Shown: piece by piece, positions 9,388 through 19,716 of the stretch
Numbering within the stretch: the first letter of the stretch is position 1
How the letters are laid out: the number at the start of each line of letters is the position of its first letter
From: Crocosphaera sp.
Lineage (GTDB): Bacteria > Cyanobacteriota > Cyanobacteriia > Cyanobacteriales > Microcystaceae
Assembly: GCA_030064955.1 (NCBI GenBank)
Contig: JASJDW010000025.1
Location: forward strand, 1 to 62,953
DNA: 62,953 nt
Reading direction: 5' to 3'
Notes under the pieces: model-generated
The model's database searches: none
What the model saw: only the letters and a program-made list of their open reading frames with translations
What the model was told of the DNA's origin: nothing
Position numbers and translations under genes: made by a program

Positions 9388-9523
9388 TATAGCATTTCCT
9401 AGACTCATGAGGTACAGCTAATATTCAACTTCTGAACTTCTGCTGCGTAGCACAGGCGAAGCCTGCCCTCCTAACTCCTAAAACTAGAAGAGTTTGTACC
9501 TCACAAGTATGGGAACTGCTATA
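9388..9523. mobile_element. MITE-like element, copy 1
   Basis: 136 bp with imperfect terminal inverted repeats of about 28 bp: TATAGCATTTCCTAGACTCA at the left and TATAGCAGTTCCCATACTTG read inward from the right, both running on to GAGGTAC. The same element in opposite orientation lies at 60168-60288. The interior here also holds a short TGCGTAGCACAGGCGAAGCC insert that the other copy lacks. No coding capacity. The rest of the 9158-9557 gap shows only AT-rich sequence, presumably with the promoter of the kinase gene. Confidence 0.75.
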
Positions 9524-9557
9524 GATTAATGATAAATTCAACGTTGATGTCTATCTG

Positions 9558-12335
9558 ATGACAAAACCTCTTACATCATCGTCAAGTCAACAAGGAATGC
9601 CTCAAATACCTTTACGGTTATTTTTGGTGATTCCTTTTATTGTACAAATTGTTGTTGCTGTGGGAATCACAGGATATCTTTCCTTACGTAACGGTCAACA
9701 AGCAGTGAATGATCTTGCTCATCAATTACAATCTCAGGTGAGCAATCGCATTACGGAACGTTTAGAAGACTATCTTAAAACTCCCCCTTTAATTAATCAG
9801 GTTAATGTAGATAACACCGAGTTAGGAGTCGTTAATATCAACAACTGGCAGAGATTAGAGCGTTATTTTTGGCAACAGATGACTACTTTTCCCTCAATTT
9901 ACAGTATCTATATTGGACTATTGAAAGGGGAGAGTATCGGTGTCAATCGTGAAAATGATGGGACTTTAATCTCAAAAATGACCCAAAACTTTCCTAAAAG
10001 AAATCTTTATCTACTGGATAACCAAGGAAATCGTCAAAAATTACTGAAAGTTCAACCAAGTTATGATTCTACGACAAGACCCTGGTTTATCGAGGCAAAA
10101 GCTAAAAAACAAGCAATTTGGAGCGATATTTATCAGTTTGCCTTTGATAAACAAGTATTAGGCATTACTGCTGCTCAACCATTTTACGACCAACAGGGAA
10201 ATTTTCAAGGAGTTTATGCCGTCGATTTAAGCTTAAATGTTATTAGTGAGTTCCTTGACCAACTTATGGTTAGTCCATCTAGTCGTATCTTTATTATAGA
10301 ACGTTCTGGATTATTAGTGGCAAGCTCTAATTCTCAAAAACCTTTTGTCCTCGATGCCAAAACCAGAGAACCTCAACGTCTGAATGTTAAAAATGTCAAA
10401 GATCCTTTAATTCAAATTACTGCACAAGAGTTATTACAAGCATCTAATAGTTTTGAGAACATTCAAGAATTAAAACAATTGGAAATATGGAATGAAAAAC
10501 AACGTATATTTGTTGATATCTGTCCTTACCGAGATCCTAGGGGAATTGATTGGTTAATTGTGACTGCTATACCAGAAGCAGATTTTATGGATCAAATTAA
10601 TCGTAATACGAAAATGACCATAGGACTGTGTATTACTGCACTGATCGTTGCCATTATTATTGGGTTATTAACCTCTGAATGGATTACTAAACCAATTCTT
10701 AAAATTAGTAAAGCATCAGAAGCGATCGCTTCTGGTAAATTAATCCAAAAAGTAGATGTAAAGGGAATCAAAGAATTACATAAATTATCCCATTCGTTTA
10801 ACTATATGGCTCAGCAATTATATGCTTCCTTTGTTGCCTTAGAACAGAGTAATAATGAGCTAGAAAATCGGGTCAAAGAAAGAACTCTCGAATTGCAAAA
10901 AGCTAAAGAAATAGCTGATACAGCTAACCAAGCCAAGAGTGAATTTCTGGCCAATATTAGTCATGAATTACGCACTCCTCTCAATGGCATTTTAGGCTAT
11001 ACTCAAATTCTCGAAAGAGATGGAAATTGTAACCATCAACAAAAACATGGTGTTCAAATTATTCATCAATGTGGTACCCATCTTTTAACCTTAATTAATG
11101 ATATTTTAGATATTTCTAAGATTGAAGTAAATAAACTAGAGATTTATTCCCATGATTTTCATTTTCTAATTTTTTTAAGGACTATTAGCGAAATTTGTCA
11201 GGTTCGGGCGCAACAAAAGGGTATTTTATTTGATTTTCAAATTCTTGGAAATTTACCTACCTTTGTACAAGGGGATGAAAAACGATTAAGACAAGTTTTA
11301 CTTAACTTACTAGGAAATGCTATTAAGTTCACACAACAAGGAACAGTTACTTTTAAAGTTAAAAAATTATCGGACAATCAAAACAAAGACTTAGTTGATT
11401 TTCGATTTCAGATCGAAGATACTGGAATTGGAATTAAAGAAGAAATGTTAGAGAAAATTTTTCTCCCTTTTGAACAAACAGGAAACTATAAAAACAAAGT
11501 AGAAGGAACGGGTTTGGGTTTAGCTATTAGTCAAAAAATTATCGCTTTAATGAATAGTAAAATTAATGTGCAAAGTACCCCGAATAAAGGTAGTATTTTC
11601 TGGTTCGATTTAGCTCTAAAAACTTCTCAAGAATTTCTTGAAACAAATTTACCTGAAAAGCAAGTCAATATTAAAGGATATAAAGGGAGTAAGCGAAGCG
11701 TTTTAGTCGTCGATGATTTGGAAGATAATCGCTTGTTTTTAGTGGAATTGTTACAAAGTATTGGGTTTGAAACTATCGAAGCAGAACAGGGTAAAGAAGG
11801 CATAGAAAAAGCAATTCAGTTTCAACCTGATTTAATTATTACAGATATTTTAATGCCAGAAATGAATGGCTTAGAAATGACGCAAGAGTTACGAAAATTA
11901 TCTCAATTTAAAACAACACCAATTATTGCTTCTAGTGCAAGTGTTTCTCTGGTTGATAGAGAGAAAACTTTACAAAAAGGATGTAATATTTTTGTCCCGA
12001 AACCTATCCAAGTTATTGAATTATTTAACAAGATTCAACAATGTTTAAATCTTGAATGGATTTATCAATCTAAACTTGATAAAAACAACTCTCAAAAGTT
12101 ATCAAATACTCCTTTGCCAATTTTAGATATTATCTTACCGCAAGGAATTGATATGTTGGAACTACGGGATGCTGTGGAAACAGGAGATGTAGAGAAAATT
12201 GAACAAGAAACACTAATTTTAAAACAAAATTATCCTCAATATAATCAGTTTTATGATTGGTTAATCCAAGCAACACAAAACTTTGAAATTAACAAAATTC
12301 AAACAATATTTGAACTTAGTATAGAAAAAGAGTAA
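9558..12335 (+). CDS. Hybrid sensor histidine kinase (Cache-HAMP-HisKA-HATPase-REC)
   Basis: 925 codons. Order seen: membrane segment at ~19-43, extracytoplasmic dCache-like sensor ([18 protein letters not shown] near 175-190), second membrane segment ~350-372, HAMP, coiled coil, HisKA with [10 protein letters not shown] (phospho-acceptor His469), HATPase with NAIKFT, DTGIGI and GTGLGLAIS, then a receiver with ITDILMPEM (Asp763) and the PKP lysine. The last ~90 residues hold no clear domain. The Cache domain points to a small extracellular ligand, not identifiable here. The GGDEF/EAL gene starts 6 bp downstream, so the pair should be one operon and one signalling route; both receivers keep their aspartates. 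Confidence 0.92.
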   Translation: MTKPLTSSSSQQGMPQIPLRLFLVIPFIVQIVVAVGITGYLSLRNGQQAVNDLAHQLQSQVSNRITERLEDYLKTPPLINQVNVDNTELGVVNINNWQRLERYFWQQMTTFPSIYSIYIGLLKGESIGVNRENDGTLISKMTQNFPKRNLYLLDNQGNRQKLLKVQPSYDSTTRPWFIEAKAKKQAIWSDIYQFAFDKQVLGITAAQPFYDQQGNFQGVYAVDLSLNVISEFLDQLMVSPSSRIFIIERSGLLVASSNSQKPFVLDAKTREPQRLNVKNVKDPLIQITAQELLQASNSFENIQELKQLEIWNEKQRIFVDICPYRDPRGIDWLIVTAIPEADFMDQINRNTKMTIGLCITALIVAIIIGLLTSEWITKPILKISKASEAIASGKLIQKVDVKGIKELHKLSHSFNYMAQQLYASFVALEQSNNELENRVKERTLELQKAKEIADTANQAKSEFLANISHELRTPLNGILGYTQILERDGNCNHQQKHGVQIIHQCGTHLLTLINDILDISKIEVNKLEIYSHDFHFLIFLRTISEICQVRAQQKGILFDFQILGNLPTFVQGDEKRLRQVLLNLLGNAIKFTQQGTVTFKVKKLSDNQNKDLVDFRFQIEDTGIGIKEEMLEKIFLPFEQTGNYKNKVEGTGLGLAISQKIIALMNSKINVQSTPNKGSIFWFDLALKTSQEFLETNLPEKQVNIKGYKGSKRSVLVVDDLEDNRLFLVELLQSIGFETIEAEQGKEGIEKAIQFQPDLIITDILMPEMNGLEMTQELRKLSQFKTTPIIASSASVSLVDREKTLQKGCNIFVPKPIQVIELFNKIQQCLNLEWIYQSKLDKNNSQKLSNTPLPILDIILPQGIDMLELRDAVETGDVEKIEQETLILKQNYPQYNQFYDWLIQATQNFEINKIQTIFELSIEKE

Positions 12336-12341
12336 ACTCAA

Positions 12342-14249
12342 ATGAATTCTACTAAACAATCATTAATTTTAGTTGTTGACGACAACCCTAATAATATTCA
12401 AATACTTTTTCAATGTCTCAAAACAGCAGGCTATAAAGTTCTTATTGCTCAAACAGGAGAAAGTGCAATTAATCAGGCACAAAAAACATTACCTGATCTA
12501 ATTTTATTAGATGTAATGATGCCAATAATGGATGGATTTGAAACCTGTCGTGCTTTAAAATCATCGGCAGAAACTGTAAATATACCTATTATTTTTATGA
12601 CGGTTTTAAATGAAACTTTTAATAAAGTTAAAGGATTTTCTCTTGGTGCCGTTGATTACATTACAAAACCATTTGTCCAAGAAGAATTACTCGCAAGAGT
12701 TAAATTACATCTCGATTTGAGAAATCTGACTAAAACCCTAGAACAACAAAATGAATCTCTTAAAGAAGAAATTTCAGCACGAATTGAGATGGGAAAACAA
12801 CTCCAAAAATTTAATCAAAATTTAGAGCAACTGGTGGAAAAACGCACAGAAGAATTAACACAAACTTTATTAGAACTGCAAACAACTCAAATTCAATTAT
12901 TAGATAGGGAAGCACAACTAAAACATGATGCTTTTCATGATAAATTAACAGGTCTTATTAATCGAGATTTATTTGTTAATTTGCTAAAACAAGAAATGAA
13001 AACAGCTTCTGTTAACTCACAGTATTTGTATGGAGTATTATTTATCGATCTCGATGGCTTTAAAATCGTTAATGATAGTTTAGGTCACTTAGTAGGAGAT
13101 GATCTCTTAAAAGTAGTAAGTCAACGCTTAAAAACTTGTGTTCGGTCTAGCGATGCTGTCGCTCGTTTTGGTGGCGATGAATTTGCTATTTTATTGAGAA
13201 ATCTCAAAGAATTATCACTAGCTGAGGTTATTGCACAACGAATTTTAAATACCTTAAATCAACCATTTTATCTTAATAACTATGAAGTTTCCGTTGGTGC
13301 TAGTATTGGAATGACATTTAATGTTTTTAAATATAATCAACCCAGTGAAATATTGCGGGATGCAGATATTGCAATGTATCAAGCAAAACGACAAGGAAAA
13401 GGGTGTTATAAGTGTTTTAACCCAGATATGCAAGCTCTTGTTTTTGCTCGTATTCAACTTGAAAGAGACTTAAATAAAGCAGTAGAAAATCTTGAAAACG
13501 ATGAATTATCTCAACAATTTTCTTTATATTATCAACCAATTGTTCATTTAGAAAATCAAAAAATTAACGGGTTTGAAGCATTACTACGTTGGCAACATCC
13601 CACAGAAGGGTGGATATCTCCAGAAAAATTTATTCCCATCGCTGAAGAAACAAAATTAATTAATCCTCTTGGGTGGTGGATTTTAAAACAAGTATGTCAA
13701 CAAATTTCTTATTGGTTAAAACAGTTTCCTGATCACAATACTTTAACAGTTAATATTAATGTGTCGGCTGTTCAATTTCAACAGGAGAACTTTATAGAAC
13801 AAATCGGATTAATTGTTCAGGAAAGTCGTTTACCACCCGGTTCCCTAAAACTAGAAATTACAGAAAGTTATACCTTAGATACGGAAAATTATTCTCTTGA
13901 GAGATTACAGAAATTAAAAGATATGGGAATTCATTTATGTATTGATGATTTTGGTGTTGGTTACTCTTGTTTAAATCGTTTACAAGAATTACCTGTAGAT
14001 ACTCTGAAAATTGACCGATCTTTTCTTAAAAAATTAGACCATTCTAATCCTAACTTACAATTTATTAAAAGTATTTTAATGTTAGCTTCTAGTTTAGAAA
14101 TAGATGTAGTTGCTGAAGGAATTGAGACCGAAAATCAGTTACAAAATTTACAAAAATTAGGCTGTCTTTTAGGACAAGGGTATTTATTCTCTAAACCGGT
14201 TAACTGCGATCAAGCTACTCAGTTTCTCGAGGAAAAAATAGTATTTTGA
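12342..14249 (+). CDS. Response regulator with GGDEF and EAL domains (c-di-GMP turnover)
   Basis: 635 codons. A receiver domain (VVDDNP, LLDVMMP with Asp57, ITKPF) is followed by a coiled coil, an intact GGDEF at 277-281 (RFGGDEFA) and an EAL domain with EAL at 412-414, LEITES and IDDFGVGYS. Both the cyclase and phosphodiesterase signatures look complete, so the enzyme may make, degrade or switch between the two for c-di-GMP. Six bases separate it from the hybrid kinase gene, which is the likely phosphodonor. Output is probably a surface or motility behaviour. Confidence 0.92.
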   Translation: MNSTKQSLILVVDDNPNNIQILFQCLKTAGYKVLIAQTGESAINQAQKTLPDLILLDVMMPIMDGFETCRALKSSAETVNIPIIFMTVLNETFNKVKGFSLGAVDYITKPFVQEELLARVKLHLDLRNLTKTLEQQNESLKEEISARIEMGKQLQKFNQNLEQLVEKRTEELTQTLLELQTTQIQLLDREAQLKHDAFHDKLTGLINRDLFVNLLKQEMKTASVNSQYLYGVLFIDLDGFKIVNDSLGHLVGDDLLKVVSQRLKTCVRSSDAVARFGGDEFAILLRNLKELSLAEVIAQRILNTLNQPFYLNNYEVSVGASIGMTFNVFKYNQPSEILRDADIAMYQAKRQGKGCYKCFNPDMQALVFARIQLERDLNKAVENLENDELSQQFSLYYQPIVHLENQKINGFEALLRWQHPTEGWISPEKFIPIAEETKLINPLGWWILKQVCQQISYWLKQFPDHNTLTVNINVSAVQFQQENFIEQIGLIVQESRLPPGSLKLEITESYTLDTENYSLERLQKLKDMGIHLCIDDFGVGYSCLNRLQELPVDTLKIDRSFLKKLDHSNPNLQFIKSILMLASSLEIDVVAEGIETENQLQNLQKLGCLLGQGYLFSKPVNCDQATQFLEEKIVF

Positions 14250-14294
14250 TGTCATGGGAATAATAAATTAAGGCGATCACTCTTTAAATTAAAT

Positions 14295-14543
14295 TTAACG
14301 ACGGGGAAAAACTTGTCTTTTTAAAATAGTCATTTCTCCTGAAATTGTTCCATAAAGTTTTGTTGTTTTAGCTGAGTTTGCGAAACTCTCTGAAACTTTA
14401 CGAACTGAACGAGTGTTTAAATTGACAACTTCATCATCTTCGTTAATACAATTTCATTATTTTGAGCTAAAGTAATACTGTTAAGTCCTAAATTTGTATA
14501 ACTAAGCACTGATAGGGCAAGGGTTAAAAATTGAGTTTTCATA
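14295..14543 (-). pseudogene. Frameshifted small exported protein
   Basis: On the minus strand an ATG at 14543 opens a clear signal peptide (MKTQFLTLALSVLSYTNLGL..ITLAQNN, cleavage after LAQ). The frame stops early, but a second frame starting around INEDDEVVNLNT continues without a gap to ..KRQVFPRR and a stop at 14295. Joined by a one-base shift the product would be about 80 residues. Family not recognised. This fills the stretch between the GGDEF/EAL gene and YoeB. Read as a recent pseudogene; a sequencing error is possible. Confidence 0.5.
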
Positions 14544-14567
14544 GATAAAGTTATTATTCTGTATTTT

Positions 14568-14834
14568 TTACTCATAATGAGTCCACATTCTTATAATTTT
14601 AACAATTTTTTCCTCTGGTAAAATCTGATAAACTAAACGATGTTTAATATTAATACGCCTCGAATAATAACTAGCTAAATCACCACTAAGTTTTTCATAG
14701 TTGGGATAAGATTGATAAGGATTTTCTTTCAAAACATCTAATAACTTAGCTGTTTGTTTTCCTAACCCTGCACTCACTAGCTTTCTCGCATCTTTTTCAG
14801 CTTGTTTAGTAAAGACCAATTGCCAATTACTCAT
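14568..14834 (-). CDS. yoeB: YoeB/Txe family mRNA interferase toxin
   Basis: 88 codons. The N-terminus (WQLVFTKQAEKDARKL), central PYEKLSGDL-like region (here NYEKLSGDLASYYSRRIN) and the C-terminal MWTHYE follow YoeB, whose terminal His-Tyr belongs to the ribosome-dependent RNase site. Intact length. It overlaps the antitoxin gene by 8 bp, the usual translational coupling. Toxin activity is inferred from the family. Confidence 0.9.
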   Translation of the reverse strand: MSNWQLVFTKQAEKDARKLVSAGLGKQTAKLLDVLKENPYQSYPNYEKLSGDLASYYSRRINIKHRLVYQILPEEKIVKIIRMWTHYE

Positions 14835-15087
14835 TTAAAATGTCTCTAATTGAATCTTCATTTAAACAATCTTCAGTGGGTGTATTTCCTCCTTCTAGAA
14901 TTGACTCAACCATCCCAGGAATAGAATGTAAATAAAGGGTTTCTTGAATTGAATTCCAATCTTCTTCAGCAATTAAAACAGCATTTCTTTTTGTTCCAGA
15001 TAAAAGAATTGGTTGATGATTGTCATTGGTTTGATTGACTAATTTCTCAATTTCATCTTTAGCTTGATTGATATTAATAATTTTCAC
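14827..15087 (-). CDS. yefM: YefM/Phd family antitoxin
   Basis: 86 codons. The N-terminal DNA-binding fold is typical of Phd/YefM (ININQAKDEIEKLVNQTN, then LLSGTKRNAVLIAEEDWNSI), and the acidic C-terminus (SIRDILNE) would wrap the toxin. It lies first in the operon, 8 bp overlapping YoeB, so it should both neutralise the toxin and autorepress the operon from the AT-rich region above 15088. Confidence 0.9.
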   Translation of the reverse strand: MKIININQAKDEIEKLVNQTNDNHQPILLSGTKRNAVLIAEEDWNSIQETLYLHSIPGMVESILEGGNTPTEDCLNEDSIRDILNE

Positions 15088-15279
15088 AAAATACTCCCGT
15101 AAACTTTATTTATGTGTTCATGGTAACATATCTTTCTTTTAGAGATGCTATTCACAAAAATAATACTCCTGATACTTATATAAAGTTATCTAAATTGAAT
15201 TAATTAGAGATTGCTAATCTTTTCTCAATTTTGGGGAATACTAACCCTAACGCAAACAATTCAGTCATAGGAAAAAATA

Positions 15280-16809
15280 ATGTTAGCCAGGGTTTGGTGT
15301 GCTTCATTAGTGGGTATTGATGCGGTAAAAGTTGGGGTAGAAGTAGATGTTGCGGGGGGACTTCCTGCCATAACAATTGTCGGATTACCTGATACCGCCG
15401 TACAAGAATCTAGGGAAAGAGTGAAAGCAGCCATTAAAAATTCAGGGTTTGCCTTTCCCATGCGAAAAATTATTATTAATTTAGCTCCGGCTGACTTACG
15501 CAAAGAAGGCCCTTCCTTTGACTTACCTATCAGTGTAGGAATATTAACCGCCTCAGAGCAAGTAGATGCTCATTTATTGGGGGATTATTTGTTTTTAGGG
15601 GAATTATCCCTAGATGGAAGTTTGCGCCCTGTTGCTGGCGTTTTACCTATCGCTGCGAAGGCGCAACAGCTAGGTATCAAAGGGTTAGTGGTTCCAGCAG
15701 ATAACGCCCAAGAAGCTGCTGTAGTCAAAGATTTAGCGGTTTATGGTTTCAAACACCTCTCAGATGTCGCTGACTTCCTCTGTCAACCCGAAAACTATCA
15801 ACCTGCCACCTATCAACCTCCTCAAAAGGATGAGTTAACGCCTGTTTTTCCCCTAGATCTCAAAGATGTTAAAGGCCAAACCCACGCCCGTCGCGCCTTG
15901 GAAATAGCTGCTTCTGGGGGACATAATTTAATTTTAGTCGGACCACCCGGAAGCGGAAAAACCATGTTGGCTAAGCGTTTACCTGGCATTTTACCCCCTT
16001 TATCCTTCTCTGAGGCGTTAGAAGTGTCTCAGATTCATTCTGTGGCTGGTTTACTCAAAAATAGAGGCTCTTTGATCCAAGATCGACCTTTTCGTAGTCC
16101 CCATCATTCTGCGTCGGGTCCAAGTTTAGTGGGGGGTGGAAGTTACCCAAAACCTGGAGAAATTTCCTTATCTCATCACGGTATTCTATTTTTAGATGAA
16201 TTAACAGAATTTAAACGCAATGTTCTGGAGTTTCTCCGTCAACCGTTAGAAGATGGTTACGTTTCTATTTCTCGTACTCGTCAGTCGGTGACATTTCCGG
16301 CCTGTTTTACCTTGGTAGCGAGTACCAACCCTTGTCCCTGTGGCTATTTCGGCGATCCCATCCAACGGTGTACCTGTTCTCCTCGTCAACGAGAACAATA
16401 TTGGGCGAAGTTATCGGGTCCGTTGATGGATAGAATTGATTTACAAGTGGCTGTAAACCGCCTAAAACCCGAAGAAATGACCCAACAAGTGACAGGAGAA
16501 GGATCGGATACCATTAGAAACAGAGTTAAATTAGCCCGCGATCGCGCTCAACATCGCTTTAAGGAAGATGCTTCGGTGTCTTGTAATGCACAGATGCAAA
16601 CCTCCCATTTACGTCAATTTTGTGCTTTAGATGAGTCGAGTCGTAACTTATTAGAAGGGGCGATCCGCAAGCTAGGATTATCTGCAAGGGCTATGGATCG
16701 GGTGTTAAAGGTGTCTCGTACTATTGCCGATCTCGCTGATGATGACTCGGTTAAAAGTTATCATGTTGCTGAGGCCATACAATACCGAACTATCGATAGG
16801 ATGCAATAA
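15280..16809 (+). CDS. comM: ComM/YifB family Mg-chelatase-like AAA+ ATPase
   Basis: 509 codons, full length. N-terminal Lon-like S16/ChlI domain (MLARVWCASLVGIDAVKVGV), then AAA+ with Walker A GPPGSGKTM near 228-236 and Walker B ILFLDELTEF near 304, a cysteine cluster NPCPCGYFG..RCTC, and the C-terminal Mg-chelatase domain. ComM is a hexameric branch-migration helicase that helps integrate DNA during natural transformation. The gene stands alone, before the ribosomal cluster. Confidence 0.9.
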   Translation: MLARVWCASLVGIDAVKVGVEVDVAGGLPAITIVGLPDTAVQESRERVKAAIKNSGFAFPMRKIIINLAPADLRKEGPSFDLPISVGILTASEQVDAHLLGDYLFLGELSLDGSLRPVAGVLPIAAKAQQLGIKGLVVPADNAQEAAVVKDLAVYGFKHLSDVADFLCQPENYQPATYQPPQKDELTPVFPLDLKDVKGQTHARRALEIAASGGHNLILVGPPGSGKTMLAKRLPGILPPLSFSEALEVSQIHSVAGLLKNRGSLIQDRPFRSPHHSASGPSLVGGGSYPKPGEISLSHHGILFLDELTEFKRNVLEFLRQPLEDGYVSISRTRQSVTFPACFTLVASTNPCPCGYFGDPIQRCTCSPRQREQYWAKLSGPLMDRIDLQVAVNRLKPEEMTQQVTGEGSDTIRNRVKLARDRAQHRFKEDASVSCNAQMQTSHLRQFCALDESSRNLLEGAIRKLGLSARAMDRVLKVSRTIADLADDDSVKSYHVAEAIQYRTIDRMQ

Positions 16810-16841
16810 TTTCAGGGGTTAAAAAAAAGTTACCATGACCC

Positions 16842-16871
16842 TTGCTTTTTATATCTAATTTCATATATAAT
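16842..16871 (+). promoter_or_regulatory. Predicted promoter of the S10-type ribosomal cluster
   Basis: TTGCTT (16842-16847) and TATAAT (16866-16871) lie 18 bp apart, upstream of a ~275-nt leader to rplC. It is the best promoter-like match in the gap after comM. Assignment is by motif only. Confidence 0.5.
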
Positions 16872-16879
16872 ATTTGATC

Positions 16880-17154
16880 GTGGCCAAAAGCTAATTAATA
16901 GACCTTGGCTCAAAGTGGGAAAAATCCGCTTCAGGATACTGAAGAGAGCAAGCTTTAAGTCTTGAAGAGTCACGGCAACCCAACTTAACCCGTTGTCACA
17001 AGCAGGTTAAACCTATCGTTAACTGTCTATATTGATTTCGCCTGACGGCTGTTAGAGCGTATTCATAAAAGCAAAGCGAGGAAACACTATCTCGCTTGTT
17101 TAGGTGTGAATGATGCACCTAAATTCTGTTGTCTAGCCTATAGAGGAAAAAACC
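16880..17154 (+). promoter_or_regulatory. Structured 5' leader of rplC with tandem hairpins
   Basis: No gene is seen between comM and rplC. Near the 3' end are two consecutive perfect stems: AAGCGAG (17074-17080) with CTCGCTT (17091-17097), then TTAGGTG (17100-17106) with CACCTAA (17116-17122). Ribosomal-protein leaders are often autoregulatory (L4 in E. coli), so this may be a control region; neither hairpin is followed by a clean U tract. Confidence 0.4.
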
Positions 17155-17793
17155 GTGGCTGTTGGTCTTCTTGGAACCAAACTCGGTATGACCCAAATCT
17201 TCGAGGAGGAATCTGGCCTGGCCATTCCTGTTACCGTAGTGCAAGCGGGTCCATGTACCATTACACAAATAAAAACCACCGACACCGATGGTTATAGTGC
17301 CATCCAAATCGGTTATTTAGAAGTCAAAGAAAAAGCTCTAACCAAACCAGAGTTAGGCCATTTAAAAAAAGTCAACGCATCCCCCTTGCGTCATCTTAAA
17401 GAATATCGAGTGGAAGATCTTGCTTCTTATCAATTAGGAGAAGCAATAAAAGCAGATATTTTTAACGTTGGGGACTTAGTAGATGTTTCTGGAACCTCAA
17501 TGGGACGAGGGTTTGCTGGCTATCAGAAACGCCATAACTTTAAACGAGGTTCTATGACTCATGGCTCAAAAAACCATCGTTTACCTGGGTCAACTGGCGC
17601 AGGAACAACACCAGGACGGGTATATCCAGGAAAGAAAATGGCGGGTCAATACGGTGCAACGAAAGTAACCACCCGTAAATTGCAAGTGGTTCGAGTTGAT
17701 GCAGAAAGAAACCTTTTACTGATCAAAGGAGCAGTACCTGGAAAGCCAGGAGGTCTTTTAAATATTACCCCGGCCAACATTGTTGGTCAATAA
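17155..17793 (+). CDS. rplC: 50S ribosomal protein L3
   Basis: 212 codons from GTG ([16 protein letters not shown] in register with L3). The long loop that enters the peptidyl transferase region is present ([16 protein letters not shown], then [13 protein letters not shown]). First gene of the cluster; rpsJ is not here, as usual in cyanobacteria, where S10 sits with the str genes. Confidence 0.98.
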   Translation: MAVGLLGTKLGMTQIFEEESGLAIPVTVVQAGPCTITQIKTTDTDGYSAIQIGYLEVKEKALTKPELGHLKKVNASPLRHLKEYRVEDLASYQLGEAIKADIFNVGDLVDVSGTSMGRGFAGYQKRHNFKRGSMTHGSKNHRLPGSTGAGTTPGRVYPGKKMAGQYGATKVTTRKLQVVRVDAERNLLLIKGAVPGKPGGLLNITPANIVGQ

Positions 17794-17834
17794 AAAGACT
17801 AACTCATAAGTAAACGAGAAACGAATCAAGAAAA

Positions 17835-18467
17835 ATGGTTGATTGTAACGTTAAAAACTGGCAAGGGGAAGAAGTTGGGCAAGCTACCCTAGATTTGAAA
17901 GTAGCCAAAGAAGAAAGCGCATCGCACTTATTACACCGTGCGGTTGTGCGTCACTTAGCCAATGCTCGTCAAGGAAACGCCTCTACCAAAACGAGAGCAG
18001 AAGTAAGAGGGGGTGGGCGTAAACCCTGGCGACAAAAAGGAACCGGTCGAGCTAGAGCCGGATCGATACGTTCCCCCTTATGGCGAGGGGGTGGGGTCAT
18101 TTTTGGACCAAAACCCAGAGATTTTAGTTTAAAAATGAACCGTAAAGAAAAACGGTTAGCCTTAAGGACAGCCATAGGTAGCCGAGTTGAAGACATTATT
18201 GTTGTTGAAAACTTCGTTGAACAACTTCCCCAACCCAAAACCAAAGAATTAGCTTCAGCTTTAGCCCGTTGGGGAGTAGAGCCTAGCCAAAAAGTGGCTT
18301 TGGTACTGGTAGAAACTGACGACAACATTTATTTATCAGCCAGAAATCTTTGTTTTGTGAAGATTTTAAGAGCCGATAGTTTAAATGTTTATGATCTGCT
18401 CAACGCCGATAAAATCGTCATCACCTCCGAAGCCCTAACCAAAATCCAGGAGGTTTACAATGACTGA
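17835..18467 (+). CDS. rplD: 50S ribosomal protein L4
   Basis: 210 codons. The conserved loop ([20 protein letters not shown], then [13 protein letters not shown]) that lines the peptide exit tunnel is intact. In E. coli L4 represses its own operon by binding the leader, so it is the first candidate regulator for the structured leader upstream. Overlaps rplW by 8 bp. Confidence 0.98.
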   Translation: MVDCNVKNWQGEEVGQATLDLKVAKEESASHLLHRAVVRHLANARQGNASTKTRAEVRGGGRKPWRQKGTGRARAGSIRSPLWRGGGVIFGPKPRDFSLKMNRKEKRLALRTAIGSRVEDIIVVENFVEQLPQPKTKELASALARWGVEPSQKVALVLVETDDNIYLSARNLCFVKILRADSLNVYDLLNADKIVITSEALTKIQEVYND

Positions 18468-18762
18468 ATATAATCCCCGTGATCTAGCGGATTTGGTACT
18501 TAAGCCGATTATTACCGAAAAAGCAACCCTGCTGCTAGAACAAAATAAATATGTGTTTGATGTACTACCGAAAGCCACCAAACCAGAAATTAAAGCAGCG
18601 ATCGAAAGTTTATTTGACGTTAAAGTAATCGGGGTGAACACCATTCGTCCTCCTCGGAAGAAGCGTCGTGTGGGTCGATTCATTGGTCATAAACCCTTAT
18701 ATAAGCGAGCGATCGTTACCCTAGAAGAAGGAGATACCATCGAACTCTTCCCTGACGTATAA
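18460..18762 (+). CDS. rplW: 50S ribosomal protein L23
   Basis: 100 codons; [20 protein letters not shown] opens the L23 fold near the exit tunnel, where trigger factor and SRP dock. A strong SD (AGGAGG) lies inside the end of rplD, which overlaps by 8 bp. The C-terminus IELFPDV is normal. Confidence 0.98.
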   Translation: MTEYNPRDLADLVLKPIITEKATLLLEQNKYVFDVLPKATKPEIKAAIESLFDVKVIGVNTIRPPRKKRRVGRFIGHKPLYKRAIVTLEEGDTIELFPDV

Positions 18763-18863
18763 CCTTATACGTCACCGTAAGGTCAAAATAAACTCGCAAT
18801 CTTCTATCAACCCTCGAATCATCAGCCAACTGCTCATTAACTGACCAAACCGAAAAGATAATC

Positions 18864-19691
18864 ATGGGTATTCGTACTTATCGGCCATACACTCCCGGAA
18901 CCAGACAAGCCTCTGTCTCAGATTTCGCGGACATTACCAAACGTAAGCCGGAAAAATCATTAACTACCTACAAACATAATAAAAAAGGGCGTAATAACCG
19001 AGGGGTAATTACCAGTCGCCATCGTGGCGGTGGACATAAACGGTTATATCGAATTGTAGATTTTAAACGGGATAAATACGGAATTCCAGCTAAAGTCGCT
19101 GCCATCGAATACGATCCCAACCGTAACGCTCGTATCGCTCTTCTCTTCTATCAAGATGGAGAAAAACGCTACATCTTAGCACCAGCAGGCATAACTGTAG
19201 GAACAGAAGTTATCTCAGGAGAAGATTCTCCCTTTGAAGTGGGTAACGCCTTACCCCTCTATAAAATTCCTTTAGGGACAGAAGTTCATAACGTCGAATT
19301 AGTCGCAGGAAAAGGGGGACAAATGGTGCGGGCGGCTGGTGCTGCTGCTCAAGTGGTAGCCAAAGAAGGCGATTATGTCACCTTAAGACTGCCTTCCAAA
19401 GAAGTTCGCATGGTGCGAAAAGAATGTTATGCCACCATTGGGCGAGTTGGTAACATTGAAGCCCGTAACATCAAACTAGGAAAAGCTGGAAGAACCCGTC
19501 ACTTAGGTCGCAGACCCCACGTCAGAGGAAGCGTCATGAACCCAGTGGATCACCCCCACGGTGGAGGAGAAGGACGCGCCCCTGTTGGTAGAAGCGGACC
19601 GATGACCCCTTGGGGTAAACCCGCTCTTGGAGCAAAAACCCGTAATAAGAAAAAAGCGAGTTCTCGCCTAATTATTCGTCGTCGCCGTTAA
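18864..19691 (+). CDS. rplB: 50S ribosomal protein L2
   Basis: 275 codons, standard length. Contains the near-invariant [16 protein letters not shown] near 223-238, whose His is needed for peptidyl transferase assembly. The 101-bp gap after rplW is longer than most in this cluster and shows no extra gene. Confidence 0.98.
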   Translation: MGIRTYRPYTPGTRQASVSDFADITKRKPEKSLTTYKHNKKGRNNRGVITSRHRGGGHKRLYRIVDFKRDKYGIPAKVAAIEYDPNRNARIALLFYQDGEKRYILAPAGITVGTEVISGEDSPFEVGNALPLYKIPLGTEVHNVELVAGKGGQMVRAAGAAAQVVAKEGDYVTLRLPSKEVRMVRKECYATIGRVGNIEARNIKLGKAGRTRHLGRRPHVRGSVMNPVDHPHGGGEGRAPVGRSGPMTPWGKPALGAKTRNKKKASSRLIIRRRR

Positions 19692-19716
19692 AACAATTGA
19701 ATTGGTTGAAATTATT

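Noticed and set aside
17106-17297. Open frame upstream of and overlapping rplC
   Set aside because: It runs through the hairpin leader and then out of frame inside rplC; no protein features.
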